This document shows, one piece after another, positions 11,202 through 22,119 of a stretch of 64,000 nucleotides of DNA (positions are counted from its first letter, which is position 1; the number at the start of each line of letters is the position of its first letter). The position numbers were made by a program, and so were the translations under genes. The DNA lies in the NCBI GenBank assembly GCA_963691655.1, contig OY829328.1, positions 33,871,890-33,935,889 of the forward strand, given 5' to 3'. The notes under the pieces were generated by a model, which worked only from the letters and a program-made list of their open reading frames with translations, did no database searches and was not told the DNA's origin. This stretch comes from Toxonevra muliebris. Taxonomy: Eukaryota; Arthropoda; Insecta; Diptera; Pallopteridae.

Positions 11202-12459
11202 GTGTCTTTCATAAAATACTTGGTAGTTTTATAGAAATTGTCTCTCGTCCATTTTCGTTGTGAGCTTTGCGCATAGAATTGATTCATAGCAAAGTTCTTG
11301 CCAAACTTACGCTAATAACTAGAGAGGCTAATTTAAGGCAAACAAAAATCCAGTTTCAAGCTTTTAAAATTCCCAAAAAAAACTAGCTCTAAAACCCAAA
11401 AAAAAAAAACAGAACAAGTGTTTGCTTTTAAGAGGATTCCACACATATATTTTGTGTTTTATTGAGTTTGGTCTTCTGCGAATGCTTAGCAATAACTGGC
11501 TAAGAGCAAATTAAAATAAAATAAATATATATTTCCTTCATTTTTAAGACAAAAGGCTTTTGTACGATTTTTCAACATCTGCTGATGTAGTTAGATCAAA
11601 TTTGAATTTTGTAATTTCGCTGGCCGAAAGACTTTTTACATATTAAAGTATTTAAAATTTCCCTGAAATACAAAGTGATCAGATTGTTAAACTTAAAAAA
11701 AACTTTACATAAATATCCCAAAAAACTGACAAACTTGACAATTCGTGCTTTAATTTGAAACGAAAACTTTAATACTTAAAAAAAGGTTACAAAATTAGAA
11801 CCAAAAGAAATAGGGACTTTCACTCCTTAACAAAATTAGTTTCTGATTAGTGAGCAAACAAAAGTTTCTCGGTTTTGACTTTGTGACGTCATACTATACC
11901 ACGACACAACAACGGATTGCACACATAAAGAATTCCAAAAAATTATGAAAATAGTCTTAAAAATATTAACGTTTGCATGACAATGTAGCATGAAAAAATT
12001 TTTTTCAAATTGATTTTAAACATTTAGCTATAGATTTCACTGTAGATTTCCTTTATTTATGAACTGAAATTGACCGTCTTTAAATTAAATTTTGTTCTAT
12101 TTAAAATCCCAGTTTGTCCTCCTTTCTCATTTTGTGTCCACCTTTCTCCTCCTTGAATCAGCATGAGCCAAAAAGTGCCACGTGTGCACAATAGCATGCA
12201 CAGTTCTCATTTCTATAGACGAAGAGATCAGTCGATCATTGTGCATGCATAAATGACGACCGCTGATTTAAATTCAAATTGATCATATCCAATTTTAAGT
12301 CGACGCTTTCCGTATTCGCTTGACTATTTATCAATTCAAGTTAATGATTTCTGAAGATAATTTTCTCTACATATCATTATGGGGCCAAATTCATATTTAG
12401 CTGGTCTAAATTCTGAAATTTGGCTTATTTGCTCACGAGGTCATTAGAAATCACTGTAT
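11202..12459. other. AT-rich spacer, no supported feature
   Basis: Short direct and inverted motifs occur. No frame, element end or RNA gene could be supported. Confidence 0.35.
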
Positions 12460-12553
12460 GAAAAATAATAACGATCCGACTATTACCACTTCTATTTTCC
12501 ATACAAATGAAACCTCAAAAGGGTATAACTTGGAATATATAATATAATAGATA

Positions 12554-14030
12554 CTAGCTGACCCGGCAAACGTTGTTCTGCCTTTTCTGCAAAAAAGCGC
12601 GAAAATTAAAAAAGAATGAAGTACTTGATATTTAAAATTAAACATTCGCAATGACAATTCAGGCTTCCATTGAATTTGGAAAAAAAAATTCTAGATTTAA
12701 AAATATGTCTCATTATTGACACAATTGACATTTTCAAAAGTATTTAACTTGCAGAACTGTATATTAAAAACAGAGAATCATTATAAAGGAAAACCTCAAA
12801 TCAATATTGTGTTAATTAAATTTTAGAAATGAAAGTTTGCATTGCGTCTGGACGACCAGAAAATTAAACTTTTTCATTGTATTATCACCGATGTGAACTC
12901 AACGACGTGTATGAAAAAAACTGAAGTCTGAAAGCAAAGAATATATTGCTTATTTATAAAAACAAAAGACCGTTAGGCGCATCAGTGAGTGACCTTCGAC
13001 AAAAACAAAGCCATATCAGCTAATGATACCGTTTGATCAAAATTATTAACCCAGCTGATGCTGAAAGGGTCATTCAGCAGTTAGATAGAAATTCCTGCAT
13101 ATCTGTAGTAAGAAGAAATAACTTTTAATTGTCTTTTTTTTTTTGTTGAACAACTTTATTAGATTTCAGTTGAATTATAGTATCAAAAACCATTATATCT
13201 AAAAATTATAATTATAAATTATATTCCAAAAATTGTTTAAAAATTTTAACCAATTTTATATTTATTATAAATATAGCATTTGTTACAGCGAAACAGTGTC
13301 TTAAGATAGTAGAAATAATATTAGAACAAGGAATGGAAAAAGTAGTAGAAAATAGCAGTAAAAAAGTAGAAGAAAATAGTAGTAGAAAAAATAGTAAGAA
13401 AAAGAATAGAAAATAGTGTTAAAAATTGTTGTAAAAAATAAAAAAAAAATTAGCAGAAAAAGTAGTAGAAAAATAGTTAAACATAGTAGTAAAAAAAGTA
13501 GTAAAATAGTAGTTGAAAATATTAGTTGAAAAAGTAGTAGAAAATATTAGTTGAAAAAGTTGTAGAAAATAAGAAGAAATTGTAAAAAAAAGTAGTAGAA
13601 ATAGCAGTAGAAAATAAAAGTGAAGCATGGTGCCACACCCACTAATCCAACAAATTGAAAGAATTTATATTTTAGTACCATACCATAAATGCCTCCTAAG
13701 ATATCTCACAATGGAAATTCAGGTTATATGGAAGGTGCCATATCCCCTTTGTCAATCCCACCTATATTTTTGTTGTGACATGGCGTTGTTAATTCTAATT
13801 ATTGTACCAAATTTCTGTACTGTGCTATAAATGGTTCTTGAGATATACCCAAAAAATTATTAGGATTGTAAGGGAGGTGCCACACTCACTTTCCTAAAAG
13901 CCATTATGAATGGCTATGTTTCATCCTCCCGCCCAAGAAAATATATTCTGGAAATATGATTTCAATCGGCTAAGTCGTTCAGAAGTTACACGCTTACATA
14001 CACACAAAACTCTACGATTTTATATATATA
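12554..14030 (-). mobile_element. Non-autonomous Helitron, copy 1 (minus strand)
   Basis: On the minus strand the 3' end has the hairpin GGCAgAACaacGTTTGCC, then GGGTCAG and the terminal CTAG, next to T outside the element. CTRR after a short hairpin is the Helitron hallmark. The 5' part, TATATATATAAAATCGTAGAG then TTTGTGTGTATGT..., lies near 14030, but its expected TC terminus is mutated. The copy aligns throughout with the opposite-strand copy at 23898-25589. No Rep/helicase coding was found, so it depended on another element. Internally it carries an AGTAGTAGAAAATAG-type tract. Confidence 0.85.
13303..13626. repeat. AGTAGTAGAAAATAG degenerate tandem tract inside Helitron 1
   Basis: Repeated AAAAAGTAGTAGAAAATAGT units of variable length make up this block. 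The equivalent block in the other Helitron copy (24303-24775, opposite strand) is longer. This accounts for most of the size difference between the copies. ORFs inside it are composition artefacts. Confidence 0.8.
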
Positions 14031-14049
14031 TTTTATATGCTTATCATTG

Positions 14050-14400
14050 TAAAAATAGGATAGATCGGGTTATTACCACGCCCAACTCCCATATATGTGA
14101 AATCTTTAATTCACTATAACTTGGAACCCATTGCAGATATAGTGATGGAATTACATATGGTGACAAATATTAACATATTGATATCAGTATTTTGTGATTA
14201 AATTTATATGAGGGGTATGCGTGATAATCTTCCAAAAGTTCTAATTTTTAGCATGGCTTATGTCCAAGACAATATATATTAGCTCATATAGTTTAATAAT
14301 TATAGCTGTGATGGGTTCAAAGTTATTGAATTTTTAAAATTTAACATATAATTATATTGAAGGGAGGCGTTCCAATTGCCCGATTAAAAAGTTTTTTTTT
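14050..14400. repeat. Repeat flank of Helitron 1 (TATTACCACGCCCA module)
   Basis: The segment beginning GATCGGGTTATTACCACGCC (14062) resembles the segment beginning GATCCGACTATTACCACTTC (12473) on the other side of Helitron 1, including a shared TATAACTTGGAA block. Either the Helitron landed in a pre-existing repeat, or two units of that repeat flank it. The family is not identified. Confidence 0.5.
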
Positions 14401-14979
14401 ACAAAGTCAATAATGATTACCATTTAAAATGGATTAAATATAACACCTTAAACAACTACCGATGATTAATTAAATGCTATGTGATGTCATATTTTTGCTT
14501 GTTATTAAAGCTGTGGCAAAAAGTTGCCAAGCACTCATAACTTATTTTAAAGTAGATGATTTACAGAGTATGATGGTGCTTATTTCCCCTCGGAGCAAAT
14601 CGGATCTTTTTTTTTCATCCATTAAAAAAATAAAATGCTAAAAGAAAATTGTTATATTTCCATTATATTTTTAGGTATAAGAAAATGGTAAATTAATTTT
14701 TTATCATATCTATTAATAGTATATAGCTTTTTCTTCAATTTGAGACCAAAAATTAATGTCTAGTTTTAGTATTCGTTAAGCTATTAAACTTTGTGTATAA
14801 CACATTTTCAACAATATTAAAACTATCGACAGGATATTGCAACTTTCGATGCTCGCACAGCCAAGGCCTAATTACAATATCCTAAGTGTGTGATATGATG
14901 AGGGATCTATGGAGAGTAAGCTCATATACTTTTGATTTTTCGCAAGTTAGAATTTTCATCGGCCCCATAATGCATATTT

Positions 14980-15800
14980 AGAATTTAAATTTTGTTTTCG
15001 GAATAAATTTAACGCTTTCTGAATTCAAATTGATGCTTAATTCAATTTCATTCTTTTTTGATTTCAAATCTGTTCCTTTTTCAATTCAATTTGCATCCTT
15101 CTCGATTTAATTTAACTCTTGATAAATTTCAATCAATCATTGCTTATTTTGAATTCAATTTTACTCGGTTTCAACTTGAAATTTACTCTTCTCCTAGTTA
15201 AATTTATTTTTTTTTGAATTAAATCTGTTTTTTCTGCTTTCGAGTTAACGTTTTCTGAACTTGCTTTAAGAATTTTTAAGAATTTTAGTTTCTGAACTAT
15301 ACCTCACTCTGTTCAGAGTTTAAATTTTGCACTGTTTCTGTTTAGCTTACTGAATTTAAATTTGCCAATTTTTGATTTCGGAATCTAATTTTTTTCTTTT
15401 CATTTTGAGATCAATTTGCCATTTTCTCATTTCACAACCATCTGCTTGATAATTTTTGAATACATATTGATGCATTCAGTTTAATTTTGAATTCCAGCCT
15501 GCCTCTGTCACAATTCTATTGTGATTTTGAGTAGACGTTTTTTTAATATGGTTTATTGTTTTTGAATTCAAATTGATGTTTTCTAAATTAAATTTTACTT
15601 CATTCGCAGTTCAAATGGAAGGCTTCCACAGTACAACTTGGCCCTTTTTGAATTCAAATAGAAACTATTTTTCTTTCATTGCTTTTTTGAATTTTACTTT
15701 ACTTTATTTTGATTTCAAATTGCCTACTCTCGACTTCCATTTAGTGATTTTTAAAATCAGTCTGGAAATATTGAACTGCACAGTTTTTCATTAAAAAGTT
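14980..15800. repeat. Degenerate GAATTCAAATTGATG minisatellite, about 0.8 kb
   Basis: Variants of TTTTGAATTCAAATTGATG and TTTCAATTCAATTT recur about every 25-35 bases over roughly 800 bases. Many are mutated. No unit is exact, so this is an old, decayed array or cryptically simple DNA. The 73-codon ORF at 15573 lies inside and is not supported. Confidence 0.6.
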
Positions 15801-16539
15801 TCAGTAGTTTGCTTCGCTGGGTAAAAGCTCGTTCGTATGTTTTTCTGAATATTCCTTACTTACTTACATCAAAATAAAAGCTAATTATCACAATTAACTT
15901 TCTCACATTGACGACTTATTTCTATCAAAACAAATTAGTTTATTGCATTTATTTTTTTTTTTTGTTGTTTTTCATTTTTGTTTCTGTCTGATTTAATTTC
16001 AATAGAAATTGAAGTACTGCTTCAAATTACACTTAATTGAAGTGCTGTTTCTTATTATTTTGTTGTTGTGGTTGGTAATGGTCCTTACTTGGCTACAACT
16101 CTTTGACTTGTATTTGTTATTGTGGTGAGTTTTTTATATAAATTGTCTTCTGATGAAAGTTAATGTGCTAAATAATTAGTTTGAACATTTGCTTGCCTGA
16201 TTGCCTTCAATTAATTTTGAATTAATCTTGAATCATATAAATATAGTATATACTTGTAAGTAAGGAGAAATATTTTACTTTTAAAAGGTGGTGTAAAAAT
16301 CTTTACTCGACTGTTTGCAAATAAAAAGAATTGGCGTTGTTTTTCATTATATTTATTTAGACGCTCAATTTCTCTAAATTTTCATTTTTTGGAAGGCCTT
16401 ACTGTAATTTGCACACGACTGCCAGTTTGCATGCAATAACTAATGCACTATTTGCATTTTGTATGGGAACATTTTAAAGTCTGCTCCAGAAATTTACTGT
16501 AAAGTCTCGCTATTGACGACTAATTTCAAAACCCGTCGT

Positions 16540-16790
16540 TTGGTTGATGTTTAGTTGTTTTTCGATGTTCTCGACCGAACGTCGGACGCTGCGGGACCAG
16601 CCAAGTCAGCTACTGTCCCGTGTCGAGCTAGTCTCCTCGAAGCAACAGGCTAAACGCTGAAGAGTTTGCTCAGTTGTTGCCTCATAGCCGAGGAACCAAG
16701 GGGAGCGTTCCCCTGAATACGGAATGGTATCTGGTTCCTGGTTGGCGGCTCTTTGGGTCTGACACAATTTGATCCTTGGTCGTGAATCAA
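16540..16790. other. GC-richer island of unknown origin
   Basis: About 250 bases (from GTCGTTTGGTTG to GGGTCTGACAC) have clearly higher GC than the surroundings. Plus-strand frame segments without stops exist (about 45 codons reading through NRLNAEEFAQLLPHSRGTKG), but I recognise no protein. It may be the 5' region of an unidentified retroelement. A TAG stop interrupts the frame upstream. Confidence 0.4.
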
Positions 16791-16914
16791 AAAAACTTTA
16801 AGGAAAGAAAATTTAAAACCCTCCCCTTAGAAAAACTTTGGATCTGCTAAAGAGAGGGAGTACCGGATAGTTTTAGGGTCGAGAAAATAATTTTTATTTA
16901 TTAATAGTAATTTA

Positions 16915-17165
16915 TCCTCTTCGCTGGTACGGTGAAATTTACGACTTTTTAACCTCAAAATAAGGCGTCACTAAATATTTTGTTTTTAATTTTTCGTTTT
17001 TTTTTTGCATCAAACTCTATTTTGTTCCAATCTCCGCTGGGAGGCGCCACTGAACACATTTTTCTATTTTTTGGATTTTTCGTATCAATATTATTTTTTC
17101 TTAAGACTCCCGCTAGAGGGCGCCACTGAATACTAATTTGTCGGCTTTTTTGCATCTAAATGAGA
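16915..17165. repeat. Three-unit minisatellite with GGCGCCACT core
   Basis: Units of about 76-80 bases place GGCGTCACT at 16964, GGCGCCACT at 17043 and GGCGCCACT at 17120. The last two are preceded by CGCTGGGA and CGCTAGAG. The third unit contains AGAGGGCGCC, which resembles the AGRKGGCGC core bound by Drosophila CTCF. The minus-strand ORF here simply reads the repeat units. Confidence 0.65.
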
Positions 17166-17169
17166 AACA

Positions 17170-19137
17170 GGAGCATCAGTGGTTTCTGAATAAAGACAAA
17201 AGTATTTTTGTTTTTAGATCAAAATAGTTTATAACATTTACTTTCTTGTAATTATAAGACAAAAGAAAAATGTTTATAAATTTAAATTAGTTCTAAAATG
17301 TAGACTACTTTTCAGTAACTTTACCAAATTAAAATCCTTTTCTCAATTTTTTTTTTTTTTTTTTGGCTCAGATCTCTTACAGGCTCAGAATCATCTTCAG
17401 CGTTGGACAGTGGAAGGTTATCTTCATTATCTACCTTCTCTTTACTATTTTTTTTTTTTTTTTGTAAACAAAGTTTTTTTTTAGTCCCCCACAAGGATCA
17501 GCAATCATGAAGTTTACCATGTTCATTAAAATTGTTCGTAGGAAGAAATAAATATCAAAAATTAATTTCTTTCGACACCCACTTTGTTCCTCATTCTCTG
17601 TACCACATAAAAAATACTGGCCCACTTTATATCATTACGTTCTCAAGGTCATAGCTTTAAAATAATGTCACTTATTTAATAAGACCAGCCTTATCAGATA
17701 CCATTCCTTGTTAGATCTCACTCCTCAAAATGTCCAACAATGTATTAATTTGATTCAAACTTGATTAGAAAACCACAGAAAATTAAATCAAGTATGAAAT
17801 TTTAATTATTAAATTATTAATAAAAGACAAATAAGTATATCAATACAACTTAATTCTAAAACATTTATAGTAACAAATTGTTTGTAAGAAATAACAAGGT
17901 ATTTAGTTGGAAAATATGGAACTTCAAAGCAATTAACTACATGACTACAACTGCAATATAAATTTGGTAAAGGAAAAATTGCATACAATTTTTTTTCCGA
18001 AATAAATTTAACATTCTCATTAAAGCTTGAAGTATGTAACACCTCCTCCCCCACAAAATGAATACAAAAACCCAGTGTACTATGTAGTATGCACTAGGTA
18101 TGCATTTGCACGTGTATATGTCAAGGTCTTTCATTACTCACATATGTGTGTGTTTGTATGTTTGCGCAGCAACAGCAACTACCCAAACAAAAGAACCTAA
18201 GAAAACCTAAGAAAACCAATCGATTACACATATTGGAAACTCTAAGCCAAAGTTACGAAGCAATGAGAAAAACTTTTGCAACTTTACCTTACCATGTGCA
18301 TGAGTCTCTTGTATATGTAGTAACTATAAAACTTCCAGAATTCTTGGTTTTTTTCGGTCATAAAATTCACCTGTTACCTCGATGATATTATATGCGGTGA
18401 AGTTTTTCTGATTGTGTTGGGCAGAAATAAGAATGCATGTATATGTATTTAGAGAGAGGCATGAACTCGTGCATGAACGTAAATGTATGCGAGTAAGGAA
18501 TGAGGTTCGTACGAGAATCTCACGGTTGTAATAATAATCACCGCGCAGGTAAAAACTAATGACAACGAAAAATGTGGGTTCTAAAATCACGTATGATGCA
18601 CATCACTCAAACAAAAAAACAAAAAAAAAAACAAAAAGAAAAACAAGAAAAGATGCTGCCGCATGAAAACGCAGTGAAGAAAATATTACATACATGCAAT
18701 ACGAGTGCATATTTTATATAAAAAAAAAATTAATGCCTCAACCGAAAGTTTTAAGATTTTCTATCTCGTAGCTAGTTGCATATCGGTGTTGTTTCATTTC
18801 CCAGAAGAAAAAAGTCTCGAAAATTTGAATTTAGGTAGCCTAAAACGAAATTTATAACATTATTTTTAATAATTGTTCTATTTAAATTAATTTAATTTGT
18901 TTCATTTTAAGTGACTTTGATTTTATATTTACTAGACTATTTGATTTTTAAGTAAGCTTTTAAATTTATTTCTAAGTTTTTCCACATGGTTTTTAGCGTC
19001 TGTTTTTATTGTGCAGCAAATGACTAGTTTCTCATTGTACTGATATGTGATACTTAATAAAATAATAATGCTGATTTTTGTAGGAATCGAACTCAGTCGT
19101 TTAGATAACTGAACAACGACAAACTAGCAGATTCAAA
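17170..19137. other. AT-rich spacer with simple repeats
   Basis: No gene is supported. A tract of A and C-interrupted A runs lies at 18612-18650, with T runs at 17348-17365 and 17450-17463. No element ends were delimited. Confidence 0.4.
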
Positions 19138-19154
19138 TTAACCCATTTTCGCCC

Positions 19155-19176
19155 AGCGTCCTATATATAGGACGCT
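19155..19176. repeat. 22-base perfect palindrome at the piggyBac left end
   Basis: The 20-base core GCGTCCTATATATAGGACGC is extended by A and T on the two sides, making 22 perfect base pairs. The same TCCTATATATAGGA core recurs at 19481-19494 and GTCCTATATATAGGAC at 20922-20937. In all three cases a GCGCCCA-like block is adjacent. The recurrence suggests subterminal sites used by the transposase; this is inference. Confidence 0.85.
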
Positions 19177-19654
19177 AAAATTTCTCTTTTTCAAGCGTTA
19201 CTTTGTGTATGAAGGGTGAATATATGGTATAAACATATGTATATCATTGGCAATCTTAAACTTTTAGCTTTCTAAAAATGATGTTTAAGTTTATTTAGCA
19301 TTTTTGATATTGAAGTTAGTTATACACTAAAAAAAACACAATTTTTGTTAAATTTTCATAGTACCAAGAAAAAATTGTTAAACAATTTTTCAAAAATGTA
19401 ATGATGAGGCCTTATTGCCAAAAGATAGTACCTTCCATAAACATTTCAACAGGTGGCATGATAAGCATGTAAAATTGGCATCCTATATATAGGAAGTTGG
19501 GCGCCTTTTCGCATGTTTTTTAATTTTCCATTTTCATTGATTTAAGTGAATAAATGTATTTTTAGTATTTATATCTGACTTTATTTTCCTAAATTTAGTT
19601 TTGAAAACATAATTTTAAATTTCATATTCGCCTGCCTCTATTGTCTAGCAAGCT

Positions 19655-20780
19655 ATGCCACATGGCCAATTCGTAGATCTCAAACGATACATTAATTTTT
19701 GCAACAATGATGAAAGCGATAAGCTCGCAAAGGTAATTTTAATTTAAAGTAAGTAATCAGATTTTATTTTACTTGATCCACTCATAGATGCGATCGTTGC
19801 TCGATCTCGCAAATAAAAAGTTTAGTTAGTTTGGTGTATGGGTTCACTACTTGTGAATTGATGAGCAAATGATGTCATACTTCGGACAACATAGTTGCAA
19901 AATGTATATACCTAACAAACCTATTCGATTTGGTTACAAATTGCGGTGCTTGTGCAGTTCTGAAGACTATTTATTCCACAGCATGCCTTATGCTGGGATA
20001 AGAGATAGCTATGCTCGTCAAGTTGGGTTGGGAGCTAATGTAGTTCTGCGCTTGCTTAGTATTGTTGAAAATCCAAGGTGCCACAAAGTATTTTTTTTTC
20101 TTCATATTATCTTATGTGTTTGCTTAACGAAGAACAGTTTTATATAACAGAAACTGTTCGTAAAAATCGTATTGCTAATGCTCTATTAAAGGAAGGTGGT
20201 GACACTGATTTCATATTCGATTTCATAAATAATATTCTCATGTGCTGTTGGTCAGATAATAAAGAAGTAACCCTCCGCACGAACTTTGAGCAAATTGAAC
20301 CAATGTTAAGTGTGAAAAGTTGGAAAAAAGAAAAGAAACGATTCGTGAATCAAAGTCAACCATTACTTATCAGCAGTTACAACACTGGAATGGGTGGCGT
20401 TGATTTACATGACAACGCAGTTGAAAACTATTGCATAAATATCAGGGCTAAGAAGTGCTATTGATCACTTTGGATTGCAAATCTAAGCATATCGGTCGCA
20501 AATGCATTGAAACTGCATTGTTTCATTAGCAAGCGGAGAAACTCACAACCAATCCCTCAAAAATAATCTTTATTGCTGAAAAGTTGCTTTTGACGTCCGA
20601 TGATTGTCAATAAAACTAGAGGTAACATAACATTATTTTCCAAAAGGATTGCTGAACACTTTATTGCTCAGTATACTGATAGGAAACAACGTCCATTCCA
20701 AGCAACTTTTTATTGTCAAAAATACAATGTATAATTGCATCCAAAGAAATGATTTAAAGAATATCATGAAAAGTAATTGA
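19655..20780 (+). pseudogene. piggyBac transposase, N-truncated and frameshifted, with a 55-base intron
   Basis: The reading begins MPHGQFVDLKRYINFC, then NNDESDKLAK. A GT...AG intron at 19733-19787 follows, and the frame resumes MRSLLDLANKKF. Next come IDEQMMSYFGQHS and KPIRFGYKLRCLCSS, then VGLGANVVLRLLSIVENP. A poly-T frameshift near 20090 switches to LLNEEQFYITETVRKNRIAN, then WSDNKEV and SYNTGMGGVDLHD. The C-terminal Cys/His block survives as KYNV*LHPKK*FKEYHEK near 20720. Of the DDE/D aspartates, those of IDEQM and WSDNK/GGVD are present. The one expected in the VFFDN box is lost at the frameshift. Two in-frame stops precede IDEQM. Joining the exons restores the family spacing DKLAK-RPLID, which supports the intron. 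Confidence 0.85.
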
Positions 20781-21984
20781 ATATGAATTAAAATATTCTT
20801 TGTTTCACTTTTTTTAAACTATTTCCATTTGTTTTTGATCAAAATGGCTTTAAATTTGTTTTTACGTTTTTAAGTATATATAAAATAACATGAAGAAAAA
20901 TTATGTCAAATAGCGCCCAGCGTCCTATATATAGGACAGCCATTTCCCGTGCTCAGGAACATCCTAGCACAAATCCAACAAAGGATTCGGATTCCTTGAC
21001 CTCAAATTACCCGAGAATATCAATCATAAAAACAAAATTGGGGCGTTCTTTTTTCGTGGGCGGAAATCGGTTAATATTATTTAAAATTCTAGCTTCTAAA
21101 CATTATTGAGCAAAAACTCAATTTAGTTGATCGTGAAAAGTGGCTGGCTTGAAAGTTTATTTTGGAAGTGGTTAACTTTTATATTTTTTTTTAGTTAGAA
21201 AATATTACTGAGAATGAAAGAAATGAGTCATGAAATCTGGCTTGAAATATTTTCTTATTCCAGTCCTAGGTTCAGCACTGACTTCAGGTCTGAGTTTCAG
21301 CACCAAATTTATAAGTGTGTGAAAGAGACTTGATAAATTTTCTTTTTTAAATAATTCAGCTTTAGGTTATTTTCTGAAAGCTTGAATTTTTGTTTTATTA
21401 AGGAGAGCATTTCGTTTCGGCTTCCGTTCTAAATTCAGCTTTGTAATGGGGATTTTTCTACTGGGCATATTTGCACAGGTGAGAGTGTAAAAGTTTTAGT
21501 GTGCAAGAGTTTGTGTTGCATACTCTTAACTAACAGTTTTCGCTTCTAAAGTGAAAAGCATATTTTCTTTATTTCCCCCTCTTTGAAGGTGTGATGTGTT
21601 ATTTTCGTAGCGTTTGGTTACTTCTTATATACTTTTTCTTTTTATTTTGCTATATAAAAACTGTAGTATATACAGTGACAATGATAGTTATAAGATATAA
21701 AATTTTAAAAGATACAGTAAATACCCATAAATGTTGTAATTCGAGAAGAAATAGCAAATAAAAGTTGCTGCCCTTTTAAATAAACACCGTGGAAAATAAT
21801 TTTTCTGTGCGACACGAAAGTAATAAAACTTTTACTCAAAAATTGTGTTTTAAATTTGTTATTCTATGTAAACTAAAAACACTTAAAATTTTTGAAGTAG
21901 CAAAATGTAAATTGGAGTTTAACTTGAATCTGCTAGCGTGACCAGGTTATACAGTATATATATTTATATGTACTGTACATCTTA

Positions 21985-22111
21985 ATTCCTAACCTACTCA
22001 GAAAACTTAAGTCAAATCTTAAGATGTTGGGAAATTACATGCAAGTCAAAAATTGCTAAAGTTTTCTTGACAATTAAGATTCCCGAACTTAAGAATTTCG
22101 AGCGTCCACTG
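21985..22111 (-). mobile_element. Partial TA-flanked MITE (same family as 57350-57759)
   Basis: Read on the minus strand it starts CAGTGGACGCTCGAAATTC, next to TA (22112-22113), and continues TTAAGTTCGGGAATC. It aligns with the left ~100 bases of the element at 57350. Shared blocks include AATTTTTGACTT and ATCTTAAGAT. The other end was not found, so it is truncated or too decayed. Confidence 0.6.
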
Positions 22112-22119
22112 TACCAAAA

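Larger units (their letters stand above)
19142..21070 (+). mobile_element. Decayed piggyBac-type transposon flanked by TTAA
   Basis: TTAA at 19138-19141 is followed by CCCATTTTCGCCCAGC. At the other end, GTGGGCGGAAATCGG is followed by TTAA at 21071-21074. The inverted ends agree at 12 of 16 positions. A TTAA target and CCC-starting ends are the piggyBac signature, and a broken piggyBac transposase lies inside. The element is about 1.93 kb, shorter than usual, and the transposase N-terminal half is missing. Subterminal palindromes with TCCTATATATAGGA occur at 19155, 19481 and 20922. Confidence 0.85.

Noticed and set aside
13419..13628. Phe/Tyr/Leu-rich ORF
   Set aside because: It is a read-through of the AGTAGTAGAAAATAG tract within the Helitron.
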